Of a stretch of DNA of 64,000 nucleotides, positions 17,072 through 26,424 are shown one piece after another. A program made the translations under genes and the position numbers. Under the pieces are notes generated by a model, which did no database searches, was not told the DNA's origin, and saw only the letters and a program-made list of their open reading frames with translations. The number at the start of each line of letters is the position of its first letter. Positions within the stretch are counted from its first letter, which is position 1. Origin of the DNA: Streptomyces katrae (GTDB taxonomy: Bacteria > Actinomycetota > Actinomycetes > Streptomycetales > Streptomycetaceae); NCBI RefSeq assembly GCF_000717655.1, contig NZ_JNZY01000012.1, forward strand, positions 62,001 through 126,000, in the 5' to 3' direction.

Positions 17072-18849
17072 TCGGCCTGGCGCCGCCGCAATACGATCCG
17101 GCGGCCCCCGAATCGGCCGCCACCCTGCCGGTGGGCACGACGGCGACCGTACGGGGCTATGTGCGCGGCCTGTTCCGGCGGCACCGGCGGGCCTTCGTGG
17201 TGCTGGTGACGGTCAACGCGGTCGCGGTGATCGCCTCCATGGTCGGCCCGTACCTGCTGGGCCGGGTCGTGGACCAGCTGGCGGCGGGGGCGCGCGAGCT
17301 CCATCTGGGGCGCGTGGCCCTGCTGTTCGCGCTGGCCCTCGTGGTCCAGACGTTCTTCGTCCGGCTGGTCCGGCTGCGCGGCGCGATGCTCGGCGAGGAG
17401 ATGCTGGCCGATCTGCGCGAGGACTTCCTGGTGCGGTCCGTTGGCCTGCCGCCGGGCGTGCTGGAGCGGGCCGGCACCGGTGACCTGCTGTCGCGGATCA
17501 CCACCGACATCGACCGGCTGGCCAACGCGATGCGCGAGGCCGTGCCCCAGCTGGCGATCGGCGTGGTCTGGGTGGGGCTGCTCTTCGGGGCGCTCACGGT
17601 GACCGCTCCGCCGCTGGCCCTGGCCGCGCTGGTGGCGCTGCCGGTGCTGGTGACCGGCTGCCGCTGGTACTTCAAGCGGGCGCCCTCGGCGTACCGGTCG
17701 GAGGCGGCCGGGTACGCGGCGGTCGCGGCCGCGCTCACCGAGACGGTGGACGCCGGCCGCACGGTCGAGGCACACCGCCTCGGTCCGGCCCGCATCGCGC
17801 TGTCGGAGCGGCGGATCAAGGAGTGGACGGCGTGGGAGCGGTACACGCTGTTCCTGCGGACGGTCCTCTTCCCCGTCGTCAACCTCACCTTCGTGACGAT
17901 CCTCGGCTCCGTGCTGATGATCGGCGGCTACTGCGTGCTGCAGGGCTGGATGTCGGTGGGGCAGCTGACCACGGGCGCGCTGCTGGCCCAGATGATGGTC
18001 GACCCGATCGGCCTGATCCTGCGCTGGTACGACGAGCTGCAGGTCGCCCAGGTCTCCCTCGCCCGCCTGGTGGGCGTACGGGAGATCGAGCCGGACGCGG
18101 GCGACGCGGCCGTCTCGCCGGCGGGGCGGGACGTCAGGGCCGACGGGGTGCGCTTCGGCTACCGGGAGGGCGTGGACGTACTCCACGAGGTGTCCATGTC
18201 CGTGCCGCCGGGCACCCGGATGGCGCTGGTCGGCCCTTCGGGGGCGGGCAAGTCCACGCTGGGCCGGCTGCTGGCGGGCATCTACGCGCCGCGGACCGGC
18301 GAGGTGACCCTCGGCGGGGCGCAGCTGTCGCGGATGCCCGCGGAGCGGGTGCGCGAGCAGGTGGCGCTGGTCAACCAGGAGCACCACGTGTTCGTGGGCT
18401 CGCTGCGGGACAACCTCCGGCTGGCGCGCACCGGGGCGGCCGATGCCGAGCTGTGGGCGGCCCTGGACGCGGTGGACGCGGACGGCTGGGCCCGGGCGCT
18501 GGAGACCGGTCTGGACACGGAGGTGGGTTCGGGCGGTACGGCGCTGACCCCGGCGCAGGCGCAGCAGATCGCGCTGGCCCGGCTGGTGCTGGCGGACCCG
18601 CACACGCTGGTCCTGGACGAGGCCACCTCGCTGCTGGACCCGCGGGCCGCCCGGCATCTGGAGCGTTCGCTGGCCCGGGTGCTGGACGGCCGTACGGTCA
18701 TCGCCATCGCCCACCGGCTGCACACCGCGCACGACGCGGATGTGATCGCGGTGGTCGAGGGCGGCCGGATCAGCGAACTGGGCTCGCACGACGAGCTGGT
18801 CGCGGCGGACGGCGCCTACGCGGCCCTGTGGCGCTCCTGGCACGGCTGA
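17068..18849 (+). CDS. ABC exporter subunit B with degenerate signature motif
   Basis: 593-residue partner of the preceding gene. It has six membrane helices (residues about 40-310), Walker A VGPSGAGKSTLG, Q-loop LVNQEHHVFVG, Walker B LVLDEATSLLD and an intact H-loop AIAHRLHTAHD, but the ABC signature is changed to LTPAQAQQIALARL instead of LSGGQ. Combined with subunit A this leaves one canonical and one dead ATP site. It is closely similar to the second pair at 52453-54246 (HTLVLDEATSLLDPRAAR is identical). A strong hairpin terminator follows 24 bases after the stop. Confidence 0.9.
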   Translation: MIGLAPPQYDPAAPESAATLPVGTTATVRGYVRGLFRRHRRAFVVLVTVNAVAVIASMVGPYLLGRVVDQLAAGARELHLGRVALLFALALVVQTFFVRLVRLRGAMLGEEMLADLREDFLVRSVGLPPGVLERAGTGDLLSRITTDIDRLANAMREAVPQLAIGVVWVGLLFGALTVTAPPLALAALVALPVLVTGCRWYFKRAPSAYRSEAAGYAAVAAALTETVDAGRTVEAHRLGPARIALSERRIKEWTAWERYTLFLRTVLFPVVNLTFVTILGSVLMIGGYCVLQGWMSVGQLTTGALLAQMMVDPIGLILRWYDELQVAQVSLARLVGVREIEPDAGDAAVSPAGRDVRADGVRFGYREGVDVLHEVSMSVPPGTRMALVGPSGAGKSTLGRLLAGIYAPRTGEVTLGGAQLSRMPAERVREQVALVNQEHHVFVGSLRDNLRLARTGAADAELWAALDAVDADGWARALETGLDTEVGSGGTALTPAQAQQIALARLVLADPHTLVLDEATSLLDPRAARHLERSLARVLDGRTVIAIAHRLHTAHDADVIAVVEGGRISELGSHDELVAADGAYAALWRSWHG

Positions 18850-18872
18850 CCGGCCCGCACCGCTGTCGTACG

Positions 18873-18914
18873 AGGCCCCGCTCCCCCCGCTGCTGCGCGG
18901 GGGACCCGGGGCCT
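18873..18914. terminator. GC-rich hairpin terminator
   Basis: Outer arms AGGCCCCG (18873-18880) and CGGGGCCT (18907-18914) pair perfectly, and inside them CCCCCGC pairs with GCGGGGG. It lies between convergent genes (exporter ends 18849, membrane hydrolase ends 18932), so it probably works in both directions. Confidence 0.75.
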
Positions 18915-18931
18915 TTGCCGTGCCCGCCGGG

Positions 18932-19723
18932 CTAGATGAAGCCGAGGGCGGAGGCTCCGCCCATGCCGCCGAGCAGCATGAACACGGGCATGAGGACCTT
19001 GAGCTCCACCCAGCTGCCGGCCCGGAAGCGCATCCCCTTGGGCGGGCCGATGGGGTACCAGCGCTTCCCGGCGATCGGGAGGGGCCACAGGATGGGGCAG
19101 CCGGAGACGGTCAGGGCGTCGCCGATGTCGTGGACCAGGGCGCCGAGCAGGATCGGCAGACCGAGCCAGAGGTACTCCTGGCCGGGGCCGGTGAACAGCC
19201 ATCCGGCGCCGTTGCCGGGCTGGTCGAGGACGCCGGCCAGGATCCAGGCACTGGTGGCGCCCAGCAGCCAGACGAGGACGTCGCTGGACATCCGCGCGGC
19301 CCGCCACAGCAGGCCCTCGACGGCCAGGACCAGGTGGACGAACAGCAGGACGAGCACGCCCCAGCGGTCGGTGGTGGCCGCCAGCGCGGAGGATCCGGCG
19401 CCGATCAGGACGGCCCACAGCCAGGTGTGCGTCAGGGTGCGGTGACCGCCGGTGCGGCGGGCGTCCTTCGGCGCGCGGGTCGCCTTGTAGACGGCGTAGG
19501 AGATCTTGTCGACCACCTCGCACAGGCCCCGGGACAGCGGGCCGAAGGCGCGCGAGATCGTCGCCGACTTGTGGTCCAGGTCGGGGGCGAGGGCCGCGCC
19601 GGCGCAGATGAGCGCCCCGACGACCAGAACGGGCCAGGGCATCGGGTGCCCGGCGGCCGCGGCCGCCGCTCCCACCCCCAGCCAGGCTGCCGCCCCGGAC
19701 AGTGAGTGCGCCGGACCCATCAT
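18932..19723 (-). CDS. Metal-dependent hydrolase-like membrane protein (YdjM/DUF457 type)
   Basis: 263-residue membrane protein related to LexA-regulated YdjM and other DUF457 proteins. The N-terminal MMGPAHSLSG, the APDLDHKSA segment, GGHRTLTHTWLW and LGALVHDIGDALT carry the His/Asp residues typical of this family; several hydrophobic helices lie between them. Biochemical activity is not established for the family. Start 19723 (first of two adjacent ATGs, after GGGAAA) fits the conserved N-terminus; the in-frame extension to 19879 would overlap the helicase start. It is divergent from the helicase gene with a 136-base gap. Confidence 0.85.
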   Translation of the reverse strand: MMGPAHSLSGAAAWLGVGAAAAAAGHPMPWPVLVVGALICAGAALAPDLDHKSATISRAFGPLSRGLCEVVDKISYAVYKATRAPKDARRTGGHRTLTHTWLWAVLIGAGSSALAATTDRWGVLVLLFVHLVLAVEGLLWRAARMSSDVLVWLLGATSAWILAGVLDQPGNGAGWLFTGPGQEYLWLGLPILLGALVHDIGDALTVSGCPILWPLPIAGKRWYPIGPPKGMRFRAGSWVELKVLMPVFMLLGGMGGASALGFI

Positions 19724-19859
19724 GGTCGTTTCCCGCCCCAGTCGTGTGGTGGTCGGGCCCTGTTGACGGTTTCGTTCGGGCCCGGTCAACGGCACAGCGT
19801 ACCGGCGGTGATCTTCGCCGTATCGGCCGGTTCCCTCTTCCGGCGGGAAGCCAGGCAAG

Positions 19860-22391
19860 ATGGGGGGTGTGACCCTCATTGATCAGCTCCCGCCGAACGC
19901 CGACCCCGACGCCCTCTTCGAGGCTTTCTCCTCGTGGGCGGAGGATCAGGGCATCACCCTGTACCCGGCGCAGGAGGAGGCGCTGATCGAGGTCGTCTCC
20001 GGGGCGAACGTGATCTTGTCCACCCCGACCGGCTCCGGCAAGAGCCTCGTCGCGGCGGGAGCGCACTTCACCGCCCTCGCCCAGGACAAGGTGACCTTCT
20101 ACACCGCCCCGATCAAGGCGCTGGTGTCGGAGAAGTTCTTCGACCTGTGCAAGCTCTTCGGCACCGAGAACGTCGGCATGCTGACCGGCGACGCCTCCGT
20201 GAACGCGGACGCCCCGGTGATCTGCTGCACCGCCGAGGTGCTGGCCTCCATCGCCCTGCGCGACGGCAAGTACGCCGACATCGGCCAGGTCGTCATGGAC
20301 GAGTTCCACTTCTATGCAGAGCCGGACCGCGGCTGGGCCTGGCAGATCCCGCTGCTGGAGCTCCCGCAGGCGCAGTTCATCCTGATGTCGGCGACGCTCG
20401 GTGACATGAAGCGGTTCGAGGAGGACCTCACCCGGCGCACCGGCCGGCCGACGTCGGTGGTCCGCTCCGCGAGCCGGCCCGTCCCGCTGTCGTACGAGTA
20501 CGTCACCACGCCGATCACCGACACGATCACCGAGCTGCTGGAGACCCGGCAGGCCCCGGTGTACATCGTGCACTTCACGCAGGCCCAGGCCGTCGAGCGG
20601 GCGCAGTCGCTGATGAGCATCAACATGTGCACCCGCGAGGAGAAGGACAAGATCGCCGACCTGATCGGCAACTTCCGCTTCACCACCAAGTTCGGGCAGA
20701 ACCTCTCCCGCTACGTCCGGCACGGCATCGGCGTCCACCACGCCGGCATGCTGCCCAAGTACCGGCGCCTGGTCGAGAAGCTGGCCCAGGCCGGCCTGCT
20801 GAAGGTGATCTGCGGTACCGACACCCTCGGTGTCGGCGTCAACGTCCCCATCCGCACGGTGCTGTTCACGGCGCTCACCAAGTACGACGGCAACCGGGTC
20901 CGCACGCTGCGCGCCCGCGAGTTCCACCAGATCGCCGGCCGTGCGGGCCGGGCCGGCTTCGACACTGCGGGCTATGTGGTCGCCCAGGCGCCCGAGCACG
21001 TCATCGAGAACGAGAAGGCCCTCGCGAAGGCGGGCGACGACCCGAAGAAGCGCCGCAAGGTGGTGCGCAAGAAGGCTCCCGAGGGCTTCGTCGCCTGGTC
21101 GGACACCACCTTCGAGAAGCTCATCGCCGCCGACCCGGAGCCGCTCACCTCGCGCTTCAAGGTCACCAACATCATGCTGCTGTCGGTCATCGCCCGCCCG
21201 GGCGATGCCTTCCAGGCGATGCGCCACCTCCTCGAGGACAACCACGAACCGCGCAAGGCCCAGCTGCGGCACATCCGCCGGGCCATCGCGATCTACCGCT
21301 CGCTGCTGGACGGCGGCGTGGTCGAGAAGCTCGACACCCCGGACGCGGAGGGCCGTACCATCCGCCTCACCGTCGACCTCCAGCAGGACTTCGCGCTCAA
21401 CCAGCCGCTGTCCACCTTCGCCCTGGCCTCGTTCGACCTGCTGGACCCCGAGTCCCCGTCCTACGCGCTGGACATGGTCTCCGTCGTCGAGTCCACGCTG
21501 GACGACCCGCGCCAGATCCTCGCCGCCCAGCAGAACAAGGAACGCGGCATCGCCGTGGGCGCGATGAAGGCCGACGGGATCGAGTATGAGGAGCGGATGG
21601 AGCGTCTCCAGGACGTCACCTATCCCAAGCCGCTCGAAGAGCTCCTCTTCCACGCCTACGACGTGTACCGCAAGAGCCACCCGTGGGTCGGCGACCACCC
21701 GGTCTCCCCGAAGTCGATCATCCGCGACATGTACGAGCGCGCGATGACCTTCACCGAGTTCACCTCCTTCTACGAACTCGCCCGCACCGAGGGCATCGTG
21801 CTGCGCTACCTGGCGAGCGCGTACAAGGCGCTGGACCACACCATCCCCGACGACCTCAAGTCCGAGGACCTCCAGGACCTCATCGCCTGGCTGGGCGAGC
21901 TCGTCCGCCAGGTCGACTCCAGCCTGCTCGACGAGTGGGAGCAGCTGGCGAACCCGGAGGTGGAGACGGCGGAGCAGGCCCAGGAGAAGGCCGACCAGGT
22001 CAAGCCGGTCACCGCGAACGCGCGCGCCTTCCGCGTCCTGGTCCGCAACGCCATGTTCCGCCGCGTGGAGCTCGCCGCGCTGGACCACGTCGACCAGCTG
22101 GGCGAGCTGGACGGCGAGGCCGGCTGGGACGCGGACGCCTGGGGCGAGGCCATGGACGCGTACTGGGACGAGTACGACGACCTGGGCACCGGTCCCGACG
22201 CCCGCGGCCCGAAGCTGCTCCAGATCGAGGAGGACCCGGCGCACGGCCTGTGGCGCGTCCGCCAGACCTTCGCGGACCCGAACGGGGACCATGGCTGGGG
22301 CATCAGCGCCGAGGTCGACCTCGCGGCCTCCGACGAGGAAGGCCGTGCGATCATCCGGCTGACCTCGGTCGGTGAGCTCGGCGCGCTCTGA
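19860..22391 (+). CDS. DEAD/DEAH-box RNA helicase with DUF3516 domain
   Basis: 843-residue superfamily 2 helicase. Visible motifs are Walker A STPTGSGKSLVA near residue 55, DEFH (motif II) in VVMDEFHFYAEPDRG, SAT in LMSATLGD (motif III), and the C-terminal helicase motifs GIGVHHAGMLPKYRR, GTDTLGVGVNVPIRTV and HQIAGRAGRAG. The last 350 residues are the DUF3516 region. The architecture is Ski2/Dob1-like, suggesting a role in RNA processing or decay. The start may be ATG 19860 or GTG 19869. It is followed after 106 bases by the thioesterase gene on the same strand. Confidence 0.93.
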   Translation: MGGVTLIDQLPPNADPDALFEAFSSWAEDQGITLYPAQEEALIEVVSGANVILSTPTGSGKSLVAAGAHFTALAQDKVTFYTAPIKALVSEKFFDLCKLFGTENVGMLTGDASVNADAPVICCTAEVLASIALRDGKYADIGQVVMDEFHFYAEPDRGWAWQIPLLELPQAQFILMSATLGDMKRFEEDLTRRTGRPTSVVRSASRPVPLSYEYVTTPITDTITELLETRQAPVYIVHFTQAQAVERAQSLMSINMCTREEKDKIADLIGNFRFTTKFGQNLSRYVRHGIGVHHAGMLPKYRRLVEKLAQAGLLKVICGTDTLGVGVNVPIRTVLFTALTKYDGNRVRTLRAREFHQIAGRAGRAGFDTAGYVVAQAPEHVIENEKALAKAGDDPKKRRKVVRKKAPEGFVAWSDTTFEKLIAADPEPLTSRFKVTNIMLLSVIARPGDAFQAMRHLLEDNHEPRKAQLRHIRRAIAIYRSLLDGGVVEKLDTPDAEGRTIRLTVDLQQDFALNQPLSTFALASFDLLDPESPSYALDMVSVVESTLDDPRQILAAQQNKERGIAVGAMKADGIEYEERMERLQDVTYPKPLEELLFHAYDVYRKSHPWVGDHPVSPKSIIRDMYERAMTFTEFTSFYELARTEGIVLRYLASAYKALDHTIPDDLKSEDLQDLIAWLGELVRQVDSSLLDEWEQLANPEVETAEQAQEKADQVKPVTANARAFRVLVRNAMFRRVELAALDHVDQLGELDGEAGWDADAWGEAMDAYWDEYDDLGTGPDARGPKLLQIEEDPAHGLWRVRQTFADPNGDHGWGISAEVDLAASDEEGRAIIRLTSVGELGAL

Positions 22392-22497
22392 CCTCCCCCT
22401 GGACTCCGTCCGGGAGGACCCCCACCCGCAAGCGACCGGCCCCGTCGGCGCCGGTTTCCCGCCGGCGCCGCCCGGACCCGACAGTGGAGAACCTCTG

Positions 22498-23400
22498 ATG
22501 ACGAACCCGGCCGAGAGACTGGTCGATCTGCTCGACCTGGAGCAGATCGAGGTCAACATCTTCCGCGGCGCCAGCCCCCAGGAGTCCCTCCAGCGGGTCT
22601 TCGGCGGGCAGGTCGCCGGCCAGGCGCTGGTGGCCGCCGGCCGCACCACCGAGAGCGACCGCCCGGTCCATTCACTGCACGCGTACTTCCTGCGCCCGGG
22701 CATCCCGGGCGTGCCGATCGTGTACCAGGTGGAGCGGGTGCGCGACGGGCGGTCCTTCACCACGCGCCGCGTCACCGCGGTCCAGCAGGGCAAGACGATC
22801 TTCAATCTCACCGCCTCCTTCCATCATCCGGAGCAGGGCAGCATCGAGCACCAGCTGCCTCCCCGACTCGACTTCCCCCACCCGGACACGCTCCCGAAGG
22901 TCGCGGACGAGATCCGCGAGCACTTGGGCGCGCTGCCCGAGGCACTGGAACGGATGGCCCGCCGCCAGCCGTTCGACATCCGGTACACGGACCGGCTCCG
23001 CTGGACTCCCGAGGAGCTCAAGGACGCCGATCCGCGCAGCGCGGTGTGGATGCGCGCGGTCGGCCCGCTGGGCGACGACCCGCTGGTGCACACCTGCGCC
23101 CTCACCTACGCCAGTGACATGACCCTCCTCGACGCCGTGCGCATCCCCGTGGAACCCCTGTGGGGCATGCGCGGGTTCGACATGGCCTCGCTGGACCACG
23201 CCATGTGGTTCCACCGCCCGTTCCGCGCGGACGAGTGGTTCCTGTACGACCAGGAGTCGCCGATCGCCCACGGCGGCCGGGGCCTGGCCCGGGGCCGTAT
23301 CTACGACCTGGAGGGCAGGCTGCTGGTCTCCGTGGTGCAGGAAGGCCTCTTCCGCCCGTACGCCGAGAACGCGGCCAAGCCGCCCGTGTCCCCGCAGTAG
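22498..23400 (+). CDS. tesB: Acyl-CoA thioesterase II
   Basis: 300-residue cytosolic enzyme hydrolysing acyl-CoA to free acid and CoA, with the double hot-dog fold of TesB. Family stretches are RVFGGQVAGQALVAAGRT, VHSLHAYFLRPG, and in the second half LDHAMWFHRPFRADEWFLYD with GGRGLARGRIYD; the catalytic Asp/Thr/Gln set is expected in that half. ATG 22498 follows GTGGAGAACCTCTG and matches the family N-terminus (LVDLLDLEQIEVNIFRG); the longer reading from 22372 overlaps the helicase. It is probably transcribed with the helicase and the next small gene. Confidence 0.94.
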   Translation: MTNPAERLVDLLDLEQIEVNIFRGASPQESLQRVFGGQVAGQALVAAGRTTESDRPVHSLHAYFLRPGIPGVPIVYQVERVRDGRSFTTRRVTAVQQGKTIFNLTASFHHPEQGSIEHQLPPRLDFPHPDTLPKVADEIREHLGALPEALERMARRQPFDIRYTDRLRWTPEELKDADPRSAVWMRAVGPLGDDPLVHTCALTYASDMTLLDAVRIPVEPLWGMRGFDMASLDHAMWFHRPFRADEWFLYDQESPIAHGGRGLARGRIYDLEGRLLVSVVQEGLFRPYAENAAKPPVSPQ

Positions 23401-23450
23401 TCCGCCCCCTTCCGACAGCCCGCCCCGTCCCCGAAGAGCTGAGCAGACCC

Positions 23451-23852
23451 ATGCCCACCCCGGCCCTCCCCTGCCCCTGCGGGCTGCCCGCCGCCTACCC
23501 GGAGTGCTGCGGCCGCTTCCACTCCGGTGCGCAGCAGGCGCCCACCGCCGAGCTGCTGATGCGCTCCCGCTTCAGCGCGTTCGCCGTCGGCGACACCGCC
23601 TACCTGCTGCGCTCCTGGCACTCGAGCACCCGGCCCGCCCGGCTCGACCTGGATCCCGGCCAGCGCTGGGAGCGCCTCGAGATCCTCGCCACAGAGCGCG
23701 GCGGGATGTTCGAGACGGAGGGCTCGGTGGAGTTCAGGGCGTACTACCGCGAGGGCCGGCACGCCGGTTCCCTGCACGAGGACAGCGCCTTCAGCCGCGA
23801 GGCCGGGGCCTGGGTCTACGTCGGCCCCCTCTCCCCCGTCGACTTCGACTGA
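23451..23852 (+). CDS. YchJ-family protein with zinc-binding SEC-C-like motif
   Basis: 133-residue protein of the YchJ/UPF0225 family. The N-terminus carries the cysteine cluster CPCGLPAAYPECCGRFH, as in SecA-type zinc-binding motifs, followed by the conserved APTAELLMRSRFSAFAVGD and the aromatic C-terminal fold with VEFRAYYREG and LHEDSAFSRE. Function is unknown; metal binding is inferred from the cysteines. It starts 50 bases after tesB on the same strand. Its last 37 bases overlap the 3' end of the convergent gene at 23816-24685. Confidence 0.9.
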   Translation: MPTPALPCPCGLPAAYPECCGRFHSGAQQAPTAELLMRSRFSAFAVGDTAYLLRSWHSSTRPARLDLDPGQRWERLEILATERGGMFETEGSVEFRAYYREGRHAGSLHEDSAFSREAGAWVYVGPLSPVDFD

Positions 23853-24685
23853 CCGCGCGCCCCGGTCAGCGCGAAGTCCAGGCTGGTGCGGTACCAGTGG
23901 ATCTCGTCCGGCGGCTCCGCCCGTAACAGCCGGAGCGCCACGGCCGCGGCGGCCGGGATCTGCGGGTGCCCGTACGGCGGGGGCGGTGCGAGGGCGGCGA
24001 GGACGATCCGCTCCGCCGGGTCGGGCACGGCCTCCCCCAGTTCGTCCTCCGGCAGTACGGAGGCCAGGACCGCAGCCCGCTCCCAGGGGTCGGCGGTTCG
24101 TCTCAGCAGCAGCCCCACATGCCGCGCGCGCCACTTCCGCGGTCGCAGGTCCGCCTTGGCCGCCATCAGCTCCCGGTCCGCCGGGGGTGCACTCCCGCGC
24201 AGCATCCCCGCCTCCCGGGCGGCGAACTCCCGCAGCTCCGCAGCCAGGTAGAGCCAGACCACCACCCGGTAGCGGTTGATCCGGTAGCCGACCGGGGTGA
24301 TGTGCCCGCAGCGCGCGAGCCGGGTGAACCGGCCGGGGCTGGTCCCCAGCACCCCACCCGCTGCCTCGGCTCCGGCCACGGTCTCGACCCGCTGGCGCAG
24401 CGCGCCCGGAAACCCGTCCGCAGAGCGGATCCGGTCCAGCTCCGTCCGCGTGTACCGCGCGGCCCCGCCCGGCGCCGGCGGTCCGGCGCGCACGATGCCC
24501 AGATGGACGGCCCGGGCGAACTCGGTACGGGTCAGCCCCAGTTCCCCGGCGGCCCGGGCACCGCCCACCGCAGCATCCGGCGGCACAGCCGCGCGTACCA
24601 CCACCGGCCCGTGCGCCCGTACCTCCGGCAGGGCCGGCGCCCCTGCATCCGGCAGCACGCGCCCCGACTGCGTCGCGACCTTCAT
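23816..24685 (-). CDS. Streptomyces conserved hypothetical protein (DUF6397-like)
   Basis: 289-residue soluble protein. The N-terminal half has repeated helix-turn-helix-like stretches (AAGELGLTRTEFARAVHLG, RYTRTELDRI, and GVLGTSPGRFTRLARCGHI followed by GYRINRYRVVVWLYLAAEL), consistent with a DNA-binding or adaptor role, and the C-terminal half is alpha-helical. I recognise it only as a Streptomyces-type hypothetical; the DUF6397 name is from memory and not certain. ATG 24685 has GGGGGAGG at a good distance upstream, so it is preferred to the longer reading at 24748. Confidence 0.75.
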   Translation of the reverse strand: MKVATQSGRVLPDAGAPALPEVRAHGPVVVRAAVPPDAAVGGARAAGELGLTRTEFARAVHLGIVRAGPPAPGGAARYTRTELDRIRSADGFPGALRQRVETVAGAEAAGGVLGTSPGRFTRLARCGHITPVGYRINRYRVVVWLYLAAELREFAAREAGMLRGSAPPADRELMAAKADLRPRKWRARHVGLLLRRTADPWERAAVLASVLPEDELGEAVPDPAERIVLAALAPPPPYGHPQIPAAAAVALRLLRAEPPDEIHWYRTSLDFALTGARGQSKSTGERGPT

Positions 24686-24788
24686 GACGGTCCTCCCCCA
24701 CGAGTACTGATTACTCTGTGTGAAGACCGTAACTCGGCGCCACGACACCCGCGAGGCCTGTGGATAACTCCCGGAAGCCCGAACGGCG

Positions 24789-25187
24789 TCAGCCCCCGGT
24801 GATCCGCCGCTCCGCCACGCCCAAGTGCTCTCCCACCCGGTTGACCAGCAGCGTCATCTCGTACGCGACCTGACCGATGTCGGCCTCGGCGGCGCTGAGC
24901 ACGCACAGCGAACTCCCCGCGCCCGCCGCCATGACGAACAGGACGCCGTCGTCGTACTCGACCATCGTCTGCCGTACCTCGCCGGCCCGGAAATGCCGGC
25001 CCGATCCCTTCGCCAGGCTCTGCAGCCCCGCCGCCACCGCCGCCAGGTGCTCCGCGTCCTCCCGCGCCAGCCCCGCGCTCGCACCCGTCACCAGCCCGTC
25101 GTTGGACAGCACCACCGCATGCCTGACCTGCTGGACCCTGCGCGTCAGGTCGTCGAGCAGCCAGTCCAGCTGCTTGTCCAGTGCCAT
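24789..25187 (-). CDS. Roadblock/LC7 domain protein (second copy)
   Basis: 132-residue protein with the roadblock fold (VQQVRHAVVLSNDGLVTGAS, REDAEHLAAVAAGLQSLAKG, then VRQTMVEYDDGVLFVMAAG). It is closely similar to the conservon protein at 26831-27274, with the same HAVVLSNDGL and EDAEHLAAVA cores. In Streptomyces, Cvn B proteins dimerise and work with the kinase and the small GTPase in a membrane complex. This copy sits outside the four-gene operon, separated by the divergent PPOX gene, and may be an alternative partner of the GTPase. ATG 25187 begins the family N-terminus LDKQLDWLLDDL. Confidence 0.92.
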   Translation of the reverse strand: MALDKQLDWLLDDLTRRVQQVRHAVVLSNDGLVTGASAGLAREDAEHLAAVAAGLQSLAKGSGRHFRAGEVRQTMVEYDDGVLFVMAAGAGSSLCVLSAAEADIGQVAYEMTLLVNRVGEHLGVAERRITGG

Positions 25188-25295
25188 TTCGAGCCCCTCC
25201 CCGTCGACGCCGCCGGCCCGGCCGCGCCCCACCCCTCGTAGTAAGTGCACGCCAGCCTTCCCCACCAGCGCCTTTCGGGCAAGGAGGATGTCCCC

Positions 25296-25724
25296 ATGGC
25301 GAAGAAGATGACTCAAGAGGAATGGCGGGCATTCGTCTCGTACGGGACCCGAACCGGAAAGCTGTCCACCGTCCGCGAGGACGGCAGTCCGCACATCGCA
25401 CCCATCTGGTTCGTTCTCGACGGCGATTCCTTCGTGTTCACCACCGGCAAGGACACGGCAAAGGGCCGCAACCTGCTCCGCGACGGACGGGTCGCGCTCT
25501 GCCTGGACGACGAACGTCCGCCGTTCTCCTACGTCGTCCTCCAGGGACGCGCCGAGATCAGCGAGGACTTGGAGGAGATGCTCCCCTGGGCGACGCGGAT
25601 CAGAGCCCGTTACATGGGCGAGGAGAGCGCCGAGGCCTTCGGCCGCCGCAATGCCGTCCCCGGCGAACTCCTCGTCCGCGTCACCATCGACAAGGTGATC
25701 ACCGCTGCCGGCATCACCCACTGA
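25296..25724 (+). CDS. PPOX-class F420-dependent oxidoreductase / pyridoxamine 5'-phosphate oxidase-like
   Basis: 142-residue split beta-barrel flavin/deazaflavin-binding protein. Residues 15-60 hold GKLSTVREDGSPHIAPIWFVLDG in family order, with VFTTGKDTAKGRNLLRDGRVALCLDDERPPF next; this is the cofactor-binding face. Small actinomycete members often use F420, some FMN or biliverdin; the cofactor here is not decided. ATG 25296 follows GGAGG with suitable spacing. It is divergent from the roadblock gene at 25187 and convergent with the conservon GTPase gene. Confidence 0.9.
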   Translation: MAKKMTQEEWRAFVSYGTRTGKLSTVREDGSPHIAPIWFVLDGDSFVFTTGKDTAKGRNLLRDGRVALCLDDERPPFSYVVLQGRAEISEDLEEMLPWATRIRARYMGEESAEAFGRRNAVPGELLVRVTIDKVITAAGITH

Positions 25725-25758
25725 GGCGGCCACGCCCGTCGCCCGCCGCAGGCCCGCC

Positions 25759-26424
25759 TCACACGGAATCGGCCTGCGGCTCCACCGAGTCGAGCAGCCG
25801 GGCGGTGTGCACCCGCCCGGCGTACTCGACCAGCCTGATCAGCACCTCCTTGCCCGAATCCTTGTCCCGCGCATCGCACAGCACCACCGGCGTCCCCGAC
25901 TCCAGGTCCAGTGCCCGCGAGACCTCGTGCGCCCCGTACCGCCGGGCGTCCGTGAAGCAGTTGACGGCCACCACGAACGGGATGCGCCGGTGCTCGAAGT
26001 AGTCCACTGCCGGGAAGCAGTCCTCCAGCCGGCGGGTGTCCGCCAGCACCACGGCGCCGAGGGCTCCCTGCGAGAGCTCGTCCCACATGAACCAGAACCG
26101 GTCCTGCCCCGGTGTCCCGAACAGGTAGAGCGACAGCCCGGACCGGATGGTGATCCGCCCGAAGTCCATGGCCACGGTCGTGGTCGTCTTCTGCGCCACC
26201 CCGCCCGTGTCGTCGACCAGTTCGCCCGCCTCGCTGAGCAGTTCCTCCGTCCGCAGCGGCCGGATCTCGCTGACCGCCCCGACCAGCGTGGTCTTGCCGA
26301 CCCCGAACCCGCCCGCCACGAGTATCTTCAGCGCCAGCGCGGCCAGTTCCCCGTCGGCCTCCGGATCCTGGTCCGGGCCGGGCACCGGGGCCGGTCCGCC
26401 GGGTCCGTCGTGGTGTTGTCCCAT
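25759..26424 (-). CDS. cvnD: Conservon GTPase (CvnD-type ATP/GTP-binding protein)
   Basis: About 221 residues, Ras-like P-loop protein. Walker A is GGFGVGKTTLVG near residue 40, the switch region includes KTTTTVAMDFGRI, G3 is LFGTPGQDRFWFMWDEL, and VAVNCFTDAR provides the base-specificity region. CvnD proteins form a membrane-proximal complex with CvnA-C resembling a G-protein-coupled sensor. ATG 26424 overlaps the stop of the DUF742 gene (TGATG), indicating coupling; a GTG at 26427 is an alternative. It is last in the operon. Confidence 0.94.
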   Translation of the reverse strand: MGQHHDGPGGPAPVPGPDQDPEADGELAALALKILVAGGFGVGKTTLVGAVSEIRPLRTEELLSEAGELVDDTGGVAQKTTTTVAMDFGRITIRSGLSLYLFGTPGQDRFWFMWDELSQGALGAVVLADTRRLEDCFPAVDYFEHRRIPFVVAVNCFTDARRYGAHEVSRALDLESGTPVVLCDARDKDSGKEVLIRLVEYAGRVHTARLLDSVEPQADSV